Source of the DNA: JAQVPN01 sp036170435
GTDB lineage: Bacteria > Patescibacteriota > Gracilibacteria > BD1-5 > UBA6164
NCBI GenBank assembly: GCA_036170435.1
Contig: JAVHPF010000091.1
Span: 1-7,095, forward strand
Reading direction: 5' to 3'
Length of the DNA stretch: 7,095 bases
In this document: piece after piece, positions 1 through 5,551 of the stretch
How the letters are laid out: every line of letters begins with the position of its first letter
Position numbering within the stretch: position 1 is the first letter of the stretch
The notes under the pieces: model-generated
Told to the model about the DNA's origin: nothing
Seen by the model: only the letters and a program-made list of their open reading frames with translations
Databases searched by the model: none
Program-made: the position numbers and the translations under genes

Positions 1-90
1 CCTGCGATCCCTACATATAAAAATATATTTTTGGAACGGTTTAAAACCTTTCCCTACGGGGATAAATATTGATTGGAATAAATAATTTTT
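1..90. other. Structured non-coding stretch at window edge
   Basis: No coding region is supported between the left edge and the ung stop codon. The stretch is rich in short dyads. GGTTTAAAACC (38-48) is flanked by GGAA (33-36) and TTCC (50-53), giving a stem with a 1x1 internal loop. CCCTACGGG (52-60) is a small hairpin. AAAAATATATTTTT lies at 19-32. The word TCCCTAC occurs at 8-14 and again at 51-57. It could be the 3' flank of ung, a regulatory RNA, or the edge of a repeat array outside the window. I cannot choose between these. Confidence 0.3.
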
Positions 91-768
91 TTATATTATC
101 CAATCAATTTCTTTTTTTCAAATTTTCTTTAAAATTTCATTAGTTTTTGAAAAATGTTTAGATCAAAAAAATCATTTATAAGCTCAAAGAGGAGATGGAT
201 GGGCAGATTCTAAAATATAATGTTTTTTCTCATCAATTAAAGATTTTTTACTTTTAGCAAAATTTCACCATAAGATAAAAATAATTCCCTCTTTTTTATC
301 TGAAATTGTTTTTATAACAGCATCTGTGAAATTTTCCCATCAGATTTTTGAATGACTTGCCGGATTTCCTGCCTGAACTGTTAAAACAGCATTTAGAAGT
401 AAAACTCATTGTTTCCCCCAAGATTCTAAATTCCCAGAATTAGACATCTTTATTCCTAAATCTCGTTCTATTTCTTTATAAATATTTTTTAAACTTGGCG
501 GATTTTTGATTCACTGCAAAACTGAAAAAGATAATCAGTGAGCTTGCCCGACTCCATGATATGGGTCTTGTCATATAATTACTACTTTTAAATCATCAAA
601 GCTTGTTAATTCAAAAGCATTGAATATAAGAGGAAGAGGTGGGTAAATCTGAATTCATTCTTTTATATCACTAACTACCTTTTGTTTAATATTTTTGAAA
701 TAGTCTTTGTTAAATTCTTCTTCTAATACTTTTAACCAAGAACTTTCAATTTTTGGAGTTATTTCCAT
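91..768 (-). CDS. ung: Uracil-DNA glycosylase, family 1 (UGA read as Gly)
   Basis: This enzyme cuts uracil from DNA, the first step of base-excision repair in the cytoplasm. Read with UGA as Gly it gives 225 residues, the usual size for family-1 Ung. The water-activating motif GQDPYHG is at 66-72 with catalytic Asp68. It is followed by GQAHGLSFSV (74-83), the NPPSLKNIYKE segment (89-99), the uracil-pocket Asn126 in LLLNAVLTV, and the DNA-intercalation loop HPSPL (190-194) with His190, then GFFGSKHFSKTNE. The C-terminus IDWII is also typical. Eleven of its 18 glycines are UGA, including Gly66 of the catalytic motif, so standard-code reading finds nothing here. The ATG at 768 follows an A/T-rich leader without a Shine-Dalgarno sequence, and the stop is TAA. 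It lies downstream of the YbaB gene on the same strand, with a hairpin repeat between them. Confidence 0.96.
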
Positions 769-800
769 AGAATAAAATATTTAACTTATAAAAAACTATT

Positions 801-840
801 CCCCCTCGCCTGTAAGGAGAGGGGGTTAGGGGGTGAGGTC
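801..840. repeat. Intergenic hairpin repeat, copy 1 (terminator-like on minus strand)
   Basis: A C-rich arm, a short loop, a G-rich arm and then a TTAGGGGGTGAGGTC tail. It matches the copy at 3861-3894, which has the same arms and the tail TTAGGGTGAGGTC. The hairpin at 801-825 pairs CCCCCTC with GAGGGGG, plus two inner C-G pairs across a mismatch. Read on the minus strand the stem is followed by AATAGTTTTTT, so it can act as an intrinsic terminator between the YbaB gene and ung. It sits 9 bases past the YbaB stop codon. Confidence 0.7.
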
Positions 841-849
841 TCTAAAAAA

Positions 850-1176
850 TTACATAGGAAGTCATCCAGCTGGGAAATTCATACCCATAGCACTCATTAC
901 TCCTTGCATTTTACTTGCTGCTACTTCTTGAGATTTTTTAACTCATTTGTTTACAGCTTCAGCAATAGCAGATTCAAGAGCTTCTTTTTGAGCACTTGTA
1001 AGTCCAGGGATTAGGTCAAGAGTTTCAAAATCAACTTTTTCAACTTTCGTTTCTCCATTAACACTTATTACAAGCCCATTAACTTCAGCTTCAATAATAG
1101 TATTTTCTAATTCTTTTTTTACTTTCATTGCTTCTTGTTGCAATTTCATCATTTCTCAAGCTTTTGAAAAATCCAT
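850..1176 (-). CDS. ybaB: YbaB/EbfC-family nucleoid-associated protein (UGA read as Gly)
   Basis: This is a small DNA-binding protein of the YbaB/EbfC family, whose members form dimers that bind DNA and shape the nucleoid. With UGA as Gly it is 108 residues, the typical length. An N-terminal helix rich in Met, Gln and Lys (about 3-27, with MMKLQQEAMKVKKELEN at 9-25) leads into the beta sheet AEVNGLVISVNGETKVEKVDF (30-50). The family's second helical part follows (63-96, AVNKGVKKSQE within it), then a Gly/Met-rich tail ending PAGGLPM. UGA encodes Gly7, Gly78 and Gly105. The start at 1176 is chosen because it restores the start of the N-terminal helix, which the standard-code fragment starting at 1152 loses. 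There is no Shine-Dalgarno sequence. A promoter at 1237-1264 reads toward it. In many bacteria the family sits beside dnaX and recR, which are not seen here. Confidence 0.92.
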
Positions 1177-1236
1177 ATTATATATAATTAATAATTAATA
1201 ATTTAAATAGTTTTAATTCTATTTTAAGCGAGAGGG

Positions 1237-1264
1237 ATTATATGTATATTTTTTTTTATTTCAA
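1237..1264 (-). promoter_or_regulatory. Candidate promoter for the ybaB-ung strand
   Basis: On the minus strand there is a TTGAAA -35 box (1264-1259), a 16-base spacer and a perfect TATAAT -10 box (1242-1237). Transcription would start near 1230 and leave a leader of about 54 bases before the YbaB ATG at 1176. The region is very AT-rich, so chance matches are common. The perfect -10 box and good spacing raise its standing. Confidence 0.5.
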
Positions 1265-1268
1265 ATTT

Positions 1269-1297
1269 TTGCATTTAAAAAAAAATTATGGTAAGAT
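1269..1297 (+). promoter_or_regulatory. Candidate promoter for the coiled-coil gene
   Basis: TTGCAT (1269-1274), a 17-base spacer and TAAGAT (1292-1297), with an extended -10 TG at 1289-1290. The predicted start is near 1304, giving a short leader to the ATG at 1331. It lies back to back with, and only a few bases from, the minus-strand promoter for ybaB, so the two may compete. Confidence 0.45.
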
Positions 1298-1330
1298 TTA
1301 ATTGTTTTACAAATTTAACCATATTTAATT

Positions 1331-2110
1331 ATGACTGCTACACAAAATAATGATGATTTACTTATCATATCTGATGAAGTAAAAAGTGAAGATAATGATT
1401 TCTTATTTTTTGATACTCCAAGTGAAGCTAAAGAAGAAACTATGATTTCTTTTGATTTACCTGAAATAGAGGCAAAAACAGAAGATACTGCTATTGATTT
1501 TGGATTTTCTTTTGATATTCCAACTGAAACTAAAGAGAAAATTGCTTTTGAAGAAACTACTACTTCAGCTTCAGGATTAGATTTTTTTAATATTGAAGAA
1601 CATAAAGAAGAAGCTTCACTTGATTTTTTTTCTGCTGAAGAAATTAAAGAAGAAAAAGTAGATGATATAGTATCTTTGGAATCTTCAATTATTGAAGAGG
1701 AAGCAAAAGAAGAAATATTAGATGAAACTCCAAGTTTCTTAATGGAAGAAGCAACAGAAGTAGAATCTGAAGCAATTATCGCTATGCCAGAATTATCTAT
1801 GGAAGTAACTGATAAAATGTCTTCAGTTGTAGGAGATTTAAATTCTATACTAGATGAAACTATTTCTAAATTAGAACTTAGAAAAACAAATCTATTTGCT
1901 CTAAAAGATAGTAAATCAATAAATATCGAAGATTTAAATAAACAAATTGCTGAATTAAAAGCAAAAGTAAAAGATTTAGAATCTGAAGTAAAAAGTTTAG
2001 AATCTGAAGATGAACAAATTGTAACAAATATTACAGCTCTACAATCTATGAAATTAGGTGAAGCAGTAAATAATAATATTGCAAAAAAAACTACAAAAAA
2101 AGTTGCATAA
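1331..2110 (+). CDS. Acidic repeat and coiled-coil protein of unknown function
   Basis: I do not recognise a family. The 259-residue protein has no signal peptide or membrane segment and no Cys or Trp, so it is probably cytoplasmic. Residues 24-108 hold about five imperfect acidic units with aromatic or hydrophobic residues followed by Glu/Lys runs: FFDTPSEAKEE near 26, SFDLPEIEAKTED near 40, SFDIPTETKEK near 60, LDFFNIEEHKEE at 83 and LDFFSAEEIKEE at 97. A further Glu-rich linker follows. Residues about 165-240 form a heptad-like coiled coil (LNKQIAELKAKVKDLESEV at its core), and the end is basic (KKTTKKVA). All four glycines are GGN, so UGA does not test this gene. The ATG at 1331 is the first after the promoter and has no Shine-Dalgarno sequence. 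A scaffold or binding role is possible but is only a guess from the shape. It precedes pilT on the same strand. Confidence 0.75.
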   Translation: MTATQNNDDLLIISDEVKSEDNDFLFFDTPSEAKEETMISFDLPEIEAKTEDTAIDFGFSFDIPTETKEKIAFEETTTSASGLDFFNIEEHKEEASLDFFSAEEIKEEKVDDIVSLESSIIEEEAKEEILDETPSFLMEEATEVESEAIIAMPELSMEVTDKMSSVVGDLNSILDETISKLELRKTNLFALKDSKSINIEDLNKQIAELKAKVKDLESEVKSLESEDEQIVTNITALQSMKLGEAVNNNIAKKTTKKVA

Positions 2111-2152
2111 TTTTTACTAAATACTAAAATTGAAATAACACTAAAATCCCTC

Positions 2153-2180
2153 AAGTCCGGACTCATAAGAGTCCGGACTT
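2153..2180. terminator. Perfect 12-bp hairpin between coiled-coil gene and pilT
   Basis: AAGTCCGGACTC pairs with GAGTCCGGACTT across an ATAA loop. Each arm contains the same 10-bp palindrome AGTCCGGACT (2154-2163 and 2170-2179), so the element is a direct repeat and an inverted repeat at once. There is no T-tract on either side, so it is a weaker intrinsic terminator candidate than its partner at 3277-3304. It may instead be a processing or stability hairpin, or a protein-binding site, in the leader of pilT. Confidence 0.6.
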
Positions 2181-2211
2181 AAAGTACAATTTATCTTTTA
2201 ATAATTTATAT

Positions 2212-3261
2212 ATGGCAGTTTTAACAATAGGTCCAATCTTGGAATATGCTATCAAAAATGAAGCTTCAGATATACATATTGCTGAATGAGAAGCAATAGC
2301 TTTTAGAATTCAATGACATTTATCAAAATTATCTCAAGCTTGAGTTATAGATAAAATTAAAGCAAGACAAATATTGATGGAACTTTTATGAGAAGATAAA
2401 GATGCTGCAAAAGCATTTTTAGATGGTAAAGATGCTGATTTTGCATATATGTATACAGATGGTACTCCATTCAGAGTAAATGCGTTTTTTAAACTTGGAA
2501 AAATTGCTTTTGTTATGAGAAGAATTGCTGGGAAACCTAAGGCTATTGAAGAGCTAGGATTACCAAAATGAGTAGAAAAATTTACAAAAGCTATGCAATG
2601 ATTAATTCTAGTAACTGGACCAACAGGTTCTGGTAAATCAACATCAATGGTTTCAGTACTTGATACTATAAATAAAAACAGAAGAGAACATATTATTACA
2701 ATAGAAGATCCAGTAGAATTTATATTCAAAGATGAAAATTGTATATTTTCTCAAAGAGAAATTGGTCGTGATACTAAAGGTTTTTCTTCAGCACTTAGAG
2801 CTGCGATGAGAGAAGACCCAGATATCGTAATGGTTGGGGAAATGAGAGATAAAGAAACGGTTGAAGCTGCTATGGAACTTGCTGAAACAGGGCATTTAGT
2901 TATATCTACTTTACATACTGCAGGTTCAGTTCAAACAATAACAAGAATTGTTAATTTTTTCCCGCCGGAATTACAACATTCTGTTAGATATAAATTAGCT
3001 GATACTTTATTTTGAGTACTTTCTCAAAGACTTATTCCTACTCCAGATAAAAAATCAAGAAAAGGTATTTACGAACTTATGTTTATGACACCAGGTATAA
3101 AAAATCTTATTAGAGCTTGAGATTTTGCTCAAATTCCAAATAATATAGAAATGGGATCAAATGAATGAATGGTTTCTATGAAAACTTATGCTGATAAATT
3201 AGCAGAAACAGGAGAAATAAATACTGAAGATTATATAAATTATTTTCAAGATGAAATGTAA
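2212..3261 (+). CDS. pilT: Type IV pilus retraction ATPase PilT (UGA read as Gly)
   Basis: PilT is a hexameric ATPase at the inner face of the membrane that pulls pilin subunits out of the pilus base, driving twitching and DNA or surface pull-in. With UGA as Gly the product is 349 residues, the normal PilT length and much shorter than PilB. The N-terminal domain begins with EYAIKNEASDIHIAEG. Walker A GPTGSGKST is at 136-144 with Lys142. The Asp box TIEDPVEF is at 163-170. The Walker B region DPDIVMVGEMRD is at 202-213 with Glu210. The His box TGHLVISTLHT is at 226-236. Near the C-terminus, IKNLIRAGDFAQI stands in the place of the PilT-specific AIRNLIRE motif, followed by GSNEGM. Nine of 27 glycines are UGA (26, 35, 44, 60, 120, 130, 268, 303, 319). 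In the standard code only a 122-residue core piece survives. There is no Shine-Dalgarno sequence. No other pilus gene is in the window. Confidence 0.96.
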
Positions 3262-3276
3262 TTATTAAACAAAAAT

Positions 3277-3304
3277 AAGACCGGTCTATAGTGAGACCGG
3301 TCTT
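3277..3304. terminator. Bidirectional terminator between convergent pilT and membrane gene
   Basis: An 11-bp perfect stem, AAGACCGGTCT with AGACCGGTCTT, around the loop ATAGTG. The plus strand continues TTTTGTAT, and the minus strand continues ATTTTTGTTT. It lies between the 3' ends of pilT and the minus-strand membrane gene, so it can stop transcription in both directions. Each arm contains the 10-bp palindrome AGACCGGTCT (3278-3287 and 3294-3303), the same design as the hairpin at 2153-2180. Confidence 0.8.
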
Positions 3305-3318
3305 TTGTATCTAGAAAT

Positions 3319-3777
3319 TTATATTCTTATTTTAGTTATTTTTTCTTTATATTTCATACAATTACTAGTTATACATTTTCCAGTAATTCAAGCTATAAGT
3401 GGGAATAAACTCATAAATCAAATTAAGAAATCTATATCTATACTTGGTGAAGCTTTCAGAACTTTTCCAGCTATAAACATAAGTAAAATTCAAAATACTA
3501 TTTGAATAATTTTTACATATTTCTTTTTAGCTAAACATATATTTGATGCTCACATAAATATTGGAACTATTCATAAGGCTATAAGAATATATTTAATAGT
3601 CATTGTAGAACTAGCTAAATCTTGTCCAAAATAAGTAGTTTCAACTCATTTATTTAAGATTATTAGATTGTAATACAAAGCTAAAATCAAAATTAAACCA
3701 AATACTATTCTTCAAATTCTTATTGTTTTATCTGTTGGCCTTTTCATCGCAAATTGCGCTATTCACATTAGGTTCAT
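3319..3777 (-). CDS. Four-helix membrane protein, DUF2892-like internal repeat (UGA read as Gly)
   Basis: Read with UGA as Gly this gives 152 residues. Eight of its 12 glycines are UGA (5, 22, 44, 69, 76, 96, 120, 130), so standard-code reading shows no gene. Four hydrophobic segments are clear: about 23-42, 61-82, 87-105 and 115-135, with a Lys/Arg-rich tail. The two halves resemble each other. RIVFGLILIL (23-32) matches QIVFGILLMF (92-101), and VPIFMGASNIC (71-81) matches FPLIAGITGKC (125-135), sharing P-x3-G-x4-C. The pattern of a basic stretch, IVFG helix and later P-G-C helix recalls the DUF2892 inner-membrane family in tandem. That link is inferred from memory of the family pattern, not a search. 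Function is unknown. The ATG at 3777 is preceded by in-frame TAA; the ATG at 3768 is an alternative start. It converges on pilT. Confidence 0.8.
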
Positions 3778-3812
3778 AATTCGTTTTGTTTAAATAATTA
3801 AAGTTGGTCTGT

Positions 3813-3840
3813 ATAATAGTTATTATTTTATTTTTTTCAA
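3813..3840 (-). promoter_or_regulatory. Candidate promoter for the membrane protein gene
   Basis: On the minus strand there is a TTGAAA -35 box (3840-3835), a 16-base spacer and a TATTAT -10 box (3818-3813). It would start transcription near 3806, about 29 bases before the ATG at 3777. The box sequences and spacing closely match the promoter proposed for ybaB. It lies just past intergenic repeat copy 2, so polA and this gene appear to be separate units. Confidence 0.45.
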
Positions 3841-3860
3841 GCTTTTTATTCCTTATTGTT

Positions 3861-3894
3861 CCCTCTCCTTTGAGGAGAGGGTTAGGGTGAGGTC
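3861..3894. repeat. Intergenic hairpin repeat, copy 2 (downstream of polA)
   Basis: CCCTCTCCT and AGGAGAGGG form a perfect 9-bp stem with a three-base loop (3861-3881), followed by TTAGGGTGAGGTC. It matches the copy at 801-840. Both copies have the same orientation relative to a minus-strand gene and begin within ten bases of its stop codon. On the minus strand the stem is followed by AACAATAAGG rather than a T-tract, so terminator function is less certain here than for copy 1. Similar C/G-rich CCCTCTCC-type intergenic repeats are known from many unrelated bacteria. Confidence 0.7.
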
Positions 3895-3896
3895 TT

Positions 3897-5357
3897 CTAT
3901 TTACATTCTTTCCAGTTTTTTCCTGTTTCTATATCAACTATTAGTTTCATATCTCCAGGAATTATATTTTCCATAATTTCTTTTATATTTTTTTTCATTA
4001 TTTCTTCCTCAGATTTTGGAACATCAAATACAAGTTCATCATGTACTTGCATAATCATTTTTGATTTTAGATTACTCGCTTTTAGAAATTTTGAAATTTT
4101 AATCATTGCAATTTTTATGATATCAGCAGCAGTTCCTTGAATTGGCATATTCATAGATTCTCTTTCAGCTGACTGCTTAATCATTTTATTTCTATCATTG
4201 ATTCACTCTATGTATCTTTTTCTTCAAAACATAGTTTCAGTGTATCCGAATCCTTCAGTCTTTTTGATAACTTCTTCAAAAAAACTTTTTACTTTTGGAT
4301 AATTTTCAAAGAATTTATCAATATAAAGTCTAGCATCTTTTTGACTAATATTAAGCATTTTTGCAAGTCAGAAAGGACTTATTCAATAGATTACTCAGAA
4401 ATTTACTGATTTTGCTATTCTTCTTTCATCTTTATTTATTTCATCTTTCCCAAAAATCAATTTAGCTGTATTATAGTGAATATCTATATTGTTTTTAAAT
4501 GCATTTATTAGGTTTTCATCTCCGCTCATAATAGCTAGAACTCTGATTTCTACTTGAGAATAATCGGCAGCAATTAATATATTGTCTTCAGATTCTGGAA
4601 TAAAAGCTCATCTAATTTCTCAAGCAATTCAAACTGATGAAGGAATATTTTGCAAATTTGGATTAGTTGAAGAAAGTCTTCCTGTACTTGTTACAATTTG
4701 ATTGTAATTTGTATGAATTTTTCCAGTTTTTTGGTTTACTAGAGGAATAAGTCATTCTATGTAAGTAGAAAGGAGCTTTTGAAAAGTTCTATGTTCTAGA
4801 AGAAGTTTTGCTATATTATTATCTCTTGCAAGTTCTTCCAATACTTCAGCATCAACTGAAAATCAAGTTTTAGTTTTTTTGCTTGTTGCAAGTCACATTT
4901 TTTCAAAAAGTATTTCTCCAACTTGTTTAGGTGATTTTACATTAAATTCGCATCCTGCTTCTTCAAAAATAGCCTTTTCAAGTTTAACTATTTCATCTTT
5001 GAAAATAACTCCTAAATCTTCAAGAATTTTTTTATCTATTTTTACTCAATTTAACTCTATTTCTTTTATAACTTCTAGAAGTGGTAATTCAATATTTTGT
5101 AAAACCTCATTTTCACTTACTTTTTCTTCTTTTTGTTTTTTATAAAGTAATGATGTCATATAAACATCTTCTCCGGAATATTTAGCAGCAGTTTCTAGCT
5201 CAATATCGCAAAAATCTATTTTACCTTTGTTTGTTACACTATCATAGCTAATCATTTCATAAGAAAATAATTTCTTCGCCAAATCATCAAGTCCTAGTCA
5301 TTTTTTACCTGGATTTTTTATGTATTCACCTAGTATTGTATCGTATATTTTTGACAT
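3897..5357 (-). CDS. polA: Short DNA polymerase I: polymerase domain plus exonuclease remnant (UGA read as Gly)
   Basis: This is a family A DNA polymerase for gap filling in repair and replication. With UGA as Gly it has 486 residues against about 800-930 for full Pol I. The polymerase domain is complete: TSTGRLSSTNPNLQNIP (223-239), motif A AADYSQVEIR (263-272) with Asp265, motif B RRIAKSVNFGVIYG (312-325) with Lys316 and Phe320, MFGRKRYI (376-383), and motif C MQVHDELVFDV (436-446) with Asp440. The N-terminus YDTILGEYIKNPG (5-17) and KYSGEDVYMT (59-68) match the Exo II and Exo III parts of the 3'-5' exonuclease fold, keeping Asp6, Tyr60 and Asp64. Exo I and the whole 5'-3' nuclease are absent. 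Thirteen of 30 glycines are UGA, including both in NFGVIYG. Tandem in-frame TAA codons lie upstream of the ATG, and a promoter at 5388-5415 fits, so this start looks real. It could still be a truncation near an assembly join. The stop is TAG. Confidence 0.93.
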
Positions 5358-5387
5358 AAATTTAGCTTATTAAATAAGTCTTGGAGT

Positions 5388-5415
5388 AACTTACCGTATT
5401 TAAATGTATTGTCAA
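5388..5415 (-). promoter_or_regulatory. Candidate promoter for short polA
   Basis: On the minus strand there is a consensus TTGACA -35 box (5415-5410), a 16-base spacer and a weak TAAGTT -10 box (5393-5388). Transcription would start near 5381, about 24 bases before the ATG at 5357. The leader distance matches the other candidate promoters in the recoded part. If real, it argues that polA natively begins here rather than being cut by an assembly join. Confidence 0.45.
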
Positions 5416-5434
5416 GTTTAAATTGTTTACTTAG

Positions 5435-5462
5435 TTGATTTTTTTGTATTTTTATATATAAA
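5435..5462 (+). promoter_or_regulatory. Candidate promoter for the unknown gene-chemoreceptor pair
   Basis: TTGATT (5435-5440), a 16-base spacer and TATAAA (5457-5462). The leader to the ATG at 5552 would be about 80 bases and contains a purine-rich stretch (5491-5515) with AAAGGAGG at 5501-5508. The whole stretch is AT-rich, so a chance match is possible. Confidence 0.35.
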
Positions 5463-5540
5463 GTAATCTTCTTGTTTTTGTAAAAAAGCTTGAAGGAAAG
5501 AAAGGAGGAAAAAGAGTTCTTTAAAATAAATGTATAGGAA

Positions 5541-5546
5541 AAGGGG
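5541..5546 (+). promoter_or_regulatory. Shine-Dalgarno site setting the start at 5552
   Basis: AAGGGG lies five bases before the ATG at 5552 and decides that start over the out-of-frame ATG at 5530. It contrasts with the genes on the left, none of which has a recognisable Shine-Dalgarno sequence. Confidence 0.6.
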
Positions 5547-5551
5547 ATGTC

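Noticed and set aside
1..90. CRISPR array or tRNA at the left edge
   Set aside because: Only one possible repeat unit is visible and no spacer-repeat periodicity can be shown. No cloverleaf could be formed.
1315..2166. Long minus-strand frame opposite the acidic coiled-coil gene (283 codons)
   Set aside because: It is Ser/Phe/Ile-rich noise produced by the reverse complement of GAA, AAA and GAT codons. It has no family resemblance and runs through the hairpin and promoter regions. The plus strand has a promoter, repeats and a coherent coiled coil.
2334..2729. Minus-strand 131-codon frame within pilT
   Set aside because: Antisense shadow of a clearly conserved gene.
2647..3015. A separate 122-residue ATPase fragment, as if pilT were a broken pseudogene
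   Set aside because: The frame continues on both sides through UGA codons that align to PilT glycines, including the Walker A domain. Full length is restored with UGA as Gly.
3305..3505. Plus-strand hydrophobic 66-codon frame
   Set aside because: It is antisense to the four-helix membrane gene, and A/T-rich hydrophobic codons give hydrophobic shadows. It starts inside the terminator flank and has no Shine-Dalgarno sequence or promoter.
4879..5145. Plus-strand 88-codon frame within polA
   Set aside because: Antisense shadow of a conserved gene. Low complexity with Ser and Phe.
91..5357. UGA as tryptophan (code 4)
   Set aside because: The UGA codons fall on invariant glycines in GQDPYHG, NFGVIYG and FGRKRY, and UGG is used for Trp in the same genes.
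91..5357. Mass pseudogenisation by nonsense mutations
   Set aside because: Only UGA interrupts the frames. There are no internal UAA, UAG or frameshifts, and all catalytic residues of Ung, PilT and the Pol I polymerase domain are intact.
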